DNA of 64,000 nt from Tulasnella sp. 424 (lineage: Eukaryota; Basidiomycota; Agaricomycetes; Cantharellales; Tulasnellaceae): assembly GCA_019633425.1 (NCBI GenBank), contig WSUB01000163.1, positions 26,306-90,305 on the forward strand. The letters are read 5' to 3'. The notes under the pieces were generated by a model. That model searched no databases. It was not told where the DNA came from and saw nothing but the letters and a program-made list of their open reading frames with translations. This document shows, piece by piece, positions 55,713-64,000 of this stretch (position 1 is its first letter; the number at the start of each line of letters is the position of its first letter). The position numbers and the translations under genes were made by a program.

Positions 55713-58476
55713 AAATCGGCGTTCGATGCTAACAGGAAGCAGTATTTGAGCGTCTCGGAGAGGAACCAACTATCACGCAAAGGTTTTGTCCATCAGCTTC
55801 ATTCACTGACCAAGGGTGGCGATGAAGGGAAAACAAGGTAACGGAATGACACGCACCTCGGCATCGAGTCGGTCCATCTAGCAGGAACACTATCCACGTT
55901 CCTCACAGTTGAATACGCTCCGGAGGGTGTTCTTGCATGACCTTGTTCGTCTATGATCGCTTCACAGATCTGCCATCCCTTTTCACGCCACTTCAAGTCG
56001 TTCGTCGTTCTCCAGAGGATGTACAAGCTTTCGATGACCTGCGATACAAAGTAGTGTGTTAGTATGTAAGCACACCTCAAGGGAGAATGAACGCGCGGCA
56101 CCTCTGGCCTCAATGCATTCTCGGGTCTCCTCAGCCAATAATCCCTCTTGCCCATTCCCTTCCCTTCTCCTTTTCCCTTCCGACCTTCTCCGCTTTCCTC
56201 TCCACTATCATCCCCCTTCGCTCTGTCTCTCCCCAAAACTACGGGAACGACGCTCCTCACTCCAGGAGGCGCGTGATTCGCCTCTTCGTGTGACCCCCAA
56301 ACCCCGCCTTTCCTCCACCGCGAATTCGACGCTCGCTCCCATTCCGCTAAAGCGTCCACCCATCGACCTGCTCGACGGTCTTCTTCGTTTTGCTGTTCGG
56401 GCGTTAGAGGGATGTGTTTGCCTTATCCCCCACCCGTACCAAAAAAAAAGTCAAAATGCTTAGAAACTCGCAGCACATCCGCAACTAGGTTTCACACTCA
56501 CCGTCTTTACCTTTCTCCCTGCCCCACCTCCCAAATACGACTTCGTCAGGACCCAGTCCGGTTTCCTGATCGACCGAAATAACCCAACAGGTTTCGGCTA
56601 GACCTTCCGCTGCCCACATGTGTGTCCTGCGCTGTCGTAACGTCAAATGCTCGTGTAGCGTGTGGACTCCGAGGGAGAGTAGGCCGGGTAGGAAACACGA
56701 GAGGTGTTCGAATTTACCTATTAAGTGGAAGGGGGGGGGGGTTAGGGAGTTGTGAGAGAGGGAGGTGGGTTAGTGAGGGTGCACTGGCGAAGGTGGTTGG
56801 ATGGGGGAGACTTCACCAGTTGGTACGCCAGTCTTGTAGTTTGGTATGTCCGTTGCGTAGAGTAAATGTCGAGTCGGCGAGAGGTACAGGAGAATGGATA
56901 TTATCGCGTCTGCGGCGGATATATCTGCACCACCATTGTGTTTCGAGGGGAGTTCAGAGAGAAGCGGGAAAAGTATGAAGAGCGATCACTGTACTCACAC
57001 ATCTCCCTAAACTCCTTCGAGTTCGAGTCGCTCAACCACGTTTTCAGGAGGTACTCGTACTGCAATGCCCCGGCAAGAATTGTGTTGAATCAGAAACAAC
57101 GTCCCGCATATAGGCGTCCGAGTCAAATCCCAAGTTTCACTCACCCCACTATCTGCGTTTCCACCAACAGCAATACTGTCTGGAGGGGAGGGAAAAAGCC
57201 CAGCGGACATTCAGTATGAGCTCAGAGGACCCCGACAGCCCGAAGACGCTGATGCTTACTGCTCAACGGCCTCGTGCTCTCCCCATCCCAAAACGTGGGC
57301 CAAAGGTTGTTCTCGAATCGAGACGAAGCTAATAGGTCCGATAGTCGCTCAACCTGGTTTCGTGGACAAAAGAGTGAGGCCAACAAAATCGTTTTCACGA
57401 ATTCGACTCTGAGTAAGCCAAGGAGAGGGGAACGCGAACGAAAAAAAGCACGTACGTGATCCTTATAGACACTCTTCCCAGTATATTTGGAAAGGGTTAA
57501 AAACTCTAACCCGAAGGAAGTCGTTTCTGAGAAGGCACTTCGTCGGGCATTTGCACCTGGTTTGGGTTTCTTTCTGTTTGTAAGGTCCAGCGGTTTCCGT
57601 GCGTTTCATTTGGGAGTCGAAAGCAGTGCGGAATGGATGGACATAGGGAGAGGAAAAGAAATATTTAGTGAACATCAACAGAGGAGGCGGTTTGGGGACT
57701 CGATCGAAGCAGTGTCCCCTTTCGGCCGACCACGTACTTTGTCAAGTCCACGTTAAAACTCGGTAAACCGGATTGAGTATCGAAAGCGGGTAAGAGGAGT
57801 TGGCCGAGTTCGTCTGCGCGAGTGAGGAATAGCTTGTCCGAGCTTAACGTGTATGCTGAGAGGAAGCCTCCGAGGTAGCGGATGGTTGTTTCGAAGAAGG
57901 GGATGTGTTGGGAGTCTGGGCTCTGGTGTTTTATGCGGAGGAATGAAGGTGTAAGATGGTATATACAACAATTGTTGAGCTTCGAGGTGAACTTACGTCA
58001 GTTGGTTGGGAGAGGCGTAATTTCTTTACGTGCTCCAGTGCCCTTTTGTACTCTGGTTTGAGCTCCATCAAGAGTAAGGTATCGAGTGAGTCAATTATAG
58101 TCACTCCCCACCCATTAAAGCTGGAGTTTTCCGTCGTAGAAAAAGGTGCCCACGTTAGTAATCTGTCTTGCGAGAAAGGGAAAGCCACCCACTTGTTTGA
58201 ACCTTTTTTCGAAACGGGCATCAACTCATCTTGACCGAAAGCTGATTCTTCATATGCATGATATGCGCTTAAGAACGCCTGCTTGACCCGATCGGCTCGA
58301 CCAGACCACGAATCATTCCCGCTCATTGAGGCGGGCCCCGCATGGTGGAAAGATGTGCTGTCGCTTGATGATGACTTGTTCGGATCGGAACGCCACCATC
58401 GAACGAAGACGATGAAGAGAAGGAAGCCGATGATATATCTAAGTGATCGAGATGGTGCGCGTTGACGGGAGTGCAT
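55613..58476 (-). CDS. GH47 class I alpha-1,2-mannosidase
   Basis: Minus-strand exons (5' to 3'): 58476-57997, 57922-57738, 57573-57456, 57353-57260, 57179-57145, 57059-56999, 56924-56817, 56717-56502, 56367-56102, 56038-55857 and 55769-55613; one frame, 473 aa. Type II membrane topology: [18 protein letters not shown] near residue 15 is a signal anchor, as in ER/Golgi mannosidases that trim N-glycans. GH47 signatures: [66 protein letters not shown] (catalytic Glu region) and [12 protein letters not shown]. The last replaces the usual NTEAHP at the Ca2+ site, and a basic/acidic [12 protein letters not shown] insert precedes DYWLRR. Exon 3 boundaries are the least certain. Confidence 0.9.
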
Positions 58477-59385
58477 GGGAGAAGCCCTTTCCCCGTATTT
58501 AGTGACCGGGAAGGGGAGCTTAAGTTCGGGTGCACGTGGGTGGCGGTGAAAGTTGGTTCGAACGGCTTTTGCTTTCCTACGCCCACGAAAAGGCACGAAA
58601 GGGACCCTGCTCGCGTGGCTCTGCCTTCCCTTTGGTGCCGACGGCCCGGCAATAGTCACCCCTCTCGGCACAAGTACTCTACCGCGGCTGGCTTCCGAAC
58701 ACAACCAAAAGACTCCGCTGGTCAGATTTTCCGAAACTTCAACCGAATTGAATCCAGGGTCCACCGTCTGACATCAGCAAGCCGTGCTTCGCTTCTTCCA
58801 ACCCACAACAAGCGTTTTGTCTCAGAATGTCTCGGCATGTTCGAGCTACGGGAAGTCATCTATATATATAGTAGCAAAAGTCTCTCCACCGCCTCCATCG
58901 CTTTATAAAAGTCCAAATATCTGTCCCGCCGGCGGTCGTCCCCAATAACCTCCTTTGTGAATCACCGACTCTTGCTCTTTCTGATCCAAACTTTGTGCTG
59001 GACGGAAATTGGACTGTCCTTTGGGAAAGTGGAGGTTTCATCCCCCTGACGTAAACTCCTCCATTTACTGAGTACGTGTAGGCTACATCCTTGTCGCTCT
59101 TGTCGATGCACCGGAAGATGAGGACCATCTTGGCCAGGCACCGCCAGTAGCGTATTCAGTTATATTGAGGATCATCTATCTCGTTTTACAGCTTGGAAAA
59201 TCGACTCAAAAAAATCATCCGCGTGATGGAGGCGAATCAACCTTCCGGAGGCTTTGAAACACTACCCAGATACAAGGCAGCCGATCGAAGCCAAGGCAAG
59301 CCCTAGCATGCCAGAGACTCCAAGAGTCCGAATCCATGTTAAACCGTCTATATTGCAGCGCATCTCTTAGCTGATGATATGGACC
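58477..59385. other. intergenic region between divergent genes
   Basis: Divergent promoter space for the GH47 gene (minus) and the membrane protein (plus). A TTTATAAAAG box at about 58902 reads on the plus strand. A 90-codon minus-strand frame at 58856-59128 (FRCIDKSDKDVAYTYSVNG) has some coding look, but I recognise no family and cannot support it as a gene. Confidence 0.4.
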
Positions 59386-60748
59386 ATGATGGCCTCTCCG
59401 CTCCTAGGTCAGCGGCGAAGAACATATTTCATCATCGAGCGCCCGAGTTGACATAAAAATTCCCACAACCCCAATTAAAAGAAACTCCTTTCTTCTTGCT
59501 TTGATTGCTGCAGTGGTGCACCACGGCGGGGAAGTATTTCTCCTGTGGGTAGGGATACCTCCCAGCATTTTCCTTCGGTTCCATAACAAGCGGTGCGTCA
59601 AACGCTGTACGTAAGCTCAATAGAACTTACCCACTGATCAATTCATTTAAAAAAGCTTATCGGGCCAATTTCGCTTATCTGGGTATCGCATTCTTATGCT
59701 TTTAACACTTTCCTTTGGAATGATGGCGATCGTTTTCGCGGTCGTAGGGCGGGGCAGTAGTCCTTCGGCCGGAGTGGGGATTGCAGCTGCAGGCTTCGCG
59801 GCGATCGGGTGAGCTTCTTCTTTCTACATTTAATCTGGCTATCAGCATTGTCTTAATCGCAATCCGATTGCTTGTTAAGCCTGTATGTCCTGAAAGAACA
59901 TCGGGAGAATTTTCCAGACTTCGCCCCATGGCTTTTCGAAAAAGATTACAAGCCCGATAGTGTGGTCGCGGGTGAGTGTAATTTTTAGTTTAATTCGTTT
60001 TGCCTTCCAACTAATAATTGGGTTTGATAGTATTGCTGGTAGCTCTTATAGGTATCTATATTCGGGAAGCTGGAGACAGTGGATTTCTGATCCCGTCGTC
60101 TTTCTTCAGGAATAGGACGCTTGCCCCTTGTCATTTACATCTATGCGGTTCACCCCGAGGTCACCAAAGTCGCTCCCCAGGCGAAAACGTTTCTTTACGC
60201 ACTGGGCTTTGAGGTCTCGGCCGGCAACTTCGTTCTTCCGCTTGGGCTTTACTACGAGCTAACCGGCGGACGGGCACACGGAAAAGAGGAAGAAGAAGAA
60301 GAGGAATCCTTTATCTTGCGTCTTCTTTGGGAGGAAATGTGGATCGTTTTCCCTCGGTTTCTCTTGCTATTGATTATCCGGAACAACCCGATACAGGCGG
60401 CCAAGGTAGGTTGCGTTTAATGCTTCTCTTTCCTGTCGAGTTCTGATCAGAGGGGGGGGGGGTTTATATATAACCCGGTGTCCAGGTTCTCCAGGGGTTC
60501 TCCGTCATCGCCGTTTACGACGTTATTACATTGGCGAGTAACTTGATGGGGGAAAAAATTAAAAAATATCCCTGATGACCTTGGTTTTTTTTTCTTTCTT
60601 CCAGTTTTTCCTAATGTATCTCTTTCGAAAGGACAAGGTTGGAGCGGAGCGAAGCGACGATCTTAAGGACGGATCTGGGGAGGGAAAAATCACCGCTTCA
60701 CCAGCGAGCCCTGTCACCGATGAAAAAGGATATTCCGATGGGGTTTGA
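59386..60748 (+). CDS. multi-pass membrane protein of unknown function
   Basis: Proposed exons 59386-59407, 59514-59592, 59656-59808, 59880-59971, 60031-60051, 60110-60405 and 60605-60748 read through in one frame. The product has about six hydrophobic stretches (VFLLWVGIPPSIFL, LMLLTLSFGMMAIVFAVV, VGIAAAGFAAIGLYV, VVAVLLVALIG, LPLVIYIYAV, FPRFLLLLII), a soluble loop HRENFPDFAPWLFEKDY, an acidic run of seven Glu, and a hydrophilic Ser/Asp-rich tail. Motifs VVHHGGEV and YIYAVHPEVTKV look conserved-protein-like, but I do not recognise the family. The first two exons are the weakest: the start could lie further upstream. Confidence 0.55.
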
Positions 60749-62456
60749 CTGAAAATCTTATACTTCTCTGTTTTCAGCGAGAATTTTTATTTATTCTACT
60801 GCCCATCCTTTCCCCTCGGGAGGAACATTATTTGACAGCGACTCGAGAGACCAAAGCGACCCCAGCCTTTCTTTACTTGCTTTCTGTCGATGTATGTAGC
60901 TTCGCGGTGGGGCCTTTTCCGGTTTATTACGTGCTCTTTTAATCTTATTCTCTAAAATCGACTCGTGGTAGCGATAAGTGAGAGGGGAATGATGAAGGGA
61001 TATGAAGGGATCTGGGGAGCGACGTAGAGCGTTGGAGTGTGAGCGAAAACCGCGCTTGCGTTGTTATGTAAGTTAACCCGGTTGGGCCGGCTCTTAAAAC
61101 TTGGCGGAACGCGAGCTATCCCAGCAGGAGACAAAAGGTCGAGGATGAACCCTTTCCAGGAGTGGGGTTGTAAACCAAACATATATATTGCTCGGGGTGG
61201 CTTGGCGTTCCGGCTGTTACCGGTTGTATGGCAGTTGCTCCTTTCGGCAAACTATACCCGGAAGAAACCGGCTAACGGGCTAGCTTTCACCCCGAGCCGT
61301 GTCCCCCACCGCACCCCACACTGGACTCGATTCATCCACGACGGAGAGTGTGTAAAAAATAGGAACCATGTGTAGCAGGTGGATTTGCATCCGGTGAGAG
61401 TGGGTTTTGCGGGTGGAGGGTGGAGGTTATGTAAGTGGAGGTTGCACGCGCGCGGGGACCGGAGGCCTTGAAGAGGTATATTTGAAGTGAGTGAGAGTGT
61501 AATGAGATAGTTAGACTCCCCTCAGACGGGCTGAAGGCTTAAGGCGCCCTTGCAATATACCGTTATCGGCTCTGTAATGCCGTCTGCATACAATTTTAAT
61601 AAACGAAGAGAAGTAGTTTGCAGCCCAGATGGTGCAGCGAGATTACGCCGAAAGGGGGAGTAATGTGCCTGTTCGCGAATCCGATGATCGTTGCATCGAC
61701 AAGGGACGGCATGTTGGTCTTGGCTGTGTCTATTTGTGGACGCACTACTACTGCGATGTCCAAGTGTTGGTTGTATATGGGAAAGGAGTAGGAGTGATGT
61801 CATGGACGTTAGTGTCAGCGATCGAGTAAGCATTTCTAATCATGTCTAATCGTTCCAAGGGGCGCGCGCAGTGTGTATCCCAAAACGTGCCTGTTCAGCG
61901 CTTGCCGAAGGGATGCCGGGTCGATGACGCGCGGACGGTTTGTCGTTCTCGGTGCATCGTCTCCCGAGAGAGCCAAGAGTCAATCGACACAATGGGCGCT
62001 TCCACGCAGTCGAGAGGCATTATTACCCGAATGGCTAAATGCGACAATGAAGGCGGCCGGGAGAGTCTAATAATAGATGTAAGCAGGTCAGCTTCGTGTG
62101 GATGGTGAGGTGGAGAATGTTGTGGGTCCCGACGAACGGTTGGCAAAAATTCCCGGCTACCGCCGCTGACACATACCCTGACAGTCAAATCTCCCTACCA
62201 CCCAGACCCACCGGCCACCTCTTTCTGCCCCAGACCACACTTATAAAAAGGATGCCAGAAACGTTCATCTCCACTTCCCCATCAATCCTTTTCCCTTTTC
62301 CCCTTCCTCAAAGGCCAACAACACCAACAGCGTCCGGTCCAACACCGTAGACCCGACGTTCTAATCTAGACTAGAGGCCAAAAACACAATCCCCTCCCTA
62401 GAGGCAGCCCTCCCAACTAGATCAAGTCCCACTTACCCTCTAGACACCCGCTCAAG
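60749..62456. other. intergenic region upstream of the MFS gene
   Basis: 1.7 kb without a convincing gene. A 103-codon minus-strand frame at 61522-61833 starts with a signal-like hydrophobic stretch (LTSMTSLLLLSHI) but has no recognisable domain. A TTATAAAAAG box at 62241-62250 and a pyrimidine-rich stretch at 62275-62310 look like the core promoter and leader of the transporter, about 210 bases upstream of its ATG. Confidence 0.4.
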
Positions 62457-64000
62457 ATGTCCTCTTCGGATTTGGACCTTGAAAAGCAACGCTCAACTCC
62501 AAAACCCCCAGGCGTCCCAATGGACTCCCGAGTTGACACTTTACAACTCCCGCCCATCGACTCGCTATACAACCGGAGCAGCCTCGCCGACGAACTCACC
62601 GTCGTCGAAAGCAACGGCAGCCATCGAAACGAAAACGGCGACGCCGATCTCGTCGACGCACCGGGCGAACCGAAATTGGACGAAAAGACCGAACACAATC
62701 CGTTCCTCGTAAAATGGGACGGACCTGACGATCCTGAAAATCCAAAGGTACGCGCCCTCACACACATGCTAAACGCATCCCCTTTACGTTCCTTACTGAC
62801 GAAATCCTCATTATTTTTTCTAGAACTGGTCTGTAGCGTACCGATGGTACATCACCGCCATCGCAGGCCTTCTCGTCCTCAACGCCACATTCGCTTCCTC
62901 CGCACCTGCCGGAGTCCTAGGCCAACTCATCCCGGAATTCCACCTCTCACACACCCTCGCCGTCCTCACCATCTCCCTCTTCGTCGCAGGCTACTGCGTC
63001 GGCCCACTCCTCTGGGGTCCCCTCTCCGAGCAATTCGGTCGCAAACCCATCCTCCTCGTCGCGTTCTTCGTCTACACTGGTTTCCAAGTCGGCTCTGCAC
63101 TGGCCCCCAACACAGCTAGCGTCCTCATCTTCCGCTTCCTCGGAGGCACGTTCGCTGCTAGTCCGTTGACCACTTCAGGCGGTATGATCGCCGACGTGTG
63201 GAACGCTGACGTCCGTGGCAAAGCCCTCGCGTTCTTCACGCTCGCTCCATTCGCTGGACCCGCAATCGGACCCATCGTTGGCGGCTACATCGACGTCGGC
63301 GGAGCGAGCTGGAGGTGGTTGTTCTGGGTCTTGACGATGTTCGCCGCGGTTTGCTTCTTCCTCATCCTTTTCACCGTCCCCGAGACCTACGCCCCCATCA
63401 TCCAAAAACAAAAGGCAGCTAGGATGAGAAAGGAAACCGGCGATCAGCGCTACTTTTCCGAGATAGAAGCTCAGGACATGCATTGGAAGCAGAGGATGGA
63501 GACCGTTTTGGGAAGGCCGTTCAAGGTTTTGTTCATGGAACCCATGTTGATTGCTCTCACGCTTTACATGAGTGTAAGTTTCCTAATTTCTCATTTCTGC
63601 CTTCGTTACTTGATTCTGACTTTTGATTTGGAACAGTTCGTCTATGGCTGCATCTACCTTCTTTTCGAAGCTTACCCCATCGTCTACACGATCGGACACA
63701 ACCTCAACGCCGGTGAAAGCGGTCTTATGTTCCTTCCTCTGTTCTTGGGAGGTGTCGTCGGAGTTATCATCGTAAGTCCCTTTATCCCCCGCTCTTCAAT
63801 AATTCCCGAATCTAACCTTCCTCCTTTTCGCAGTACCTCATCTACTTCAACCCATTGTACGAAGCTCAAATCCCCAAATACGCTCCCAGGATGGTCCCAC
63901 CGGAACAACGTCTCCTGCCAGCCTTCTACGGCGGTCCGCTCCTCGTGATCTCCTTCCTGTGGTTCGGCTGGACGAGCTACTCCAACCTCTCCCTCTGGGC
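62457..64000 (+). CDS. MFS transporter, DHA1-type drug/polyamine:H+ antiporter (3' partial)
   Basis: Exons 62457-62747, 62824-63573, 63637-63771 and 63834 onward; the window ends inside exon 4 after about 447 codons. A cytosolic N-terminal tail of about 100 residues leads to NPFLVKWDGPDDPENPKNWS, the usual entry to fungal DHA1 carriers. Then come TM1 (WYITAIAGLLVLNATFASS), motif A GPLLWGPLSEQFGRKPILL, and motif C of antiporters, GPAIGPIVGGYI, in TM5. The QKAARMRKETGD stretch is the central loop. Members export drugs, polyamines or small toxic compounds at the plasma membrane; the substrate cannot be read from sequence. Start chosen as the first ATG after the TATA box and pyrimidine tract. Confidence 0.93.

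Noticed and set aside
56728..56742. Poly-G tracts (also about 6096, 60452; poly-C about 22448) as regulatory signals
   Set aside because: Simple homopolymers, in introns or decayed sequence; they may also be assembly-sensitive. Nothing links them to function.
61522..61833. 103-codon minus-strand frame with signal-like N-terminus
   Set aside because: No recognisable domain, no introns or promoter seen, and length within chance for this GC content. Noted only in the intergenic entry.

Overview
The window looks like nuclear DNA of a filamentous basidiomycete. Genes are split by many 45-75 base GT-AG introns with CTAAC-like branch sites, and the right end carries typical fungal genes (GH47 mannosidase, DHA1-type MFS transporter, PLP aminotransferase). 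From memory, kinase-TPR fusion genes of this kind are abundant in Cantharellales such as Tulasnella and Rhizoctonia relatives; that placement is an inference, not something the sequence proves.

Bases 1-55,400 are dominated by a decaying, still-evolving tandem array. Its main member is a two-domain gene, here called KT: a Ser/Thr-type kinase domain on exons 1-6 followed by a block of 40-residue TPR repeats on one last exon. I can assemble seven complete copies (KT2-KT8, starts at 6789, 14220, 23050, 31239, 42037, 49147, 51919) and one 5'-truncated copy (KT1) at the left edge. All seven share six introns, every one in phase 0, and keep the kinase catalytic residues. The number of canonical TPR units differs: at least 17, then 4, 6, 6, 8, 8, 3 and 5.

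Most KT genes are preceded by the wreck of a second kinase plus helical-repeat gene, here called P (P1-P6), and by a promoter-like module with a perfect TGACGTCA palindrome next to an ATTGG (inverted CCAAT) and, about 190 bases later, a CACGTG box. The ancestral unit is KT, spacer, CRE/E-box module, P relic, KT promoter, repeated roughly every 7-9 kb. Units differ by deletions, fusions, local duplications and two short inverted-terminal-repeat transposons with 9-10 base target duplications (18540-19128 and 34858-35389).

A complete aminotransferase gene (37163-38794) sits inside the array. Its 3' end and the C-terminal end of the GH47 gene appear twice, at about 38,680-39,000 and 55,403-55,712, so the KT6-KT8 block lies between two copies of one aminotransferase/GH47 junction. 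To the right the sequence becomes ordinary: GH47 alpha-mannosidase (minus strand, 55613-58476, 11 exons), an unrecognised multi-pass membrane protein (59386-60748), and an MFS transporter cut by the window end (62457-64000).

The KT array is the notable system. It has catalytically plausible kinases joined to repeat arrays of variable length and high internal identity, tandem amplification, and kinase/TPR combinations that look swapped between subgroups. These are the hallmarks of fungal recognition repertoires such as repeat-bearing NLRs, but with a kinase in place of a NACHT or NB-ARC module. A recognition role is inference only.
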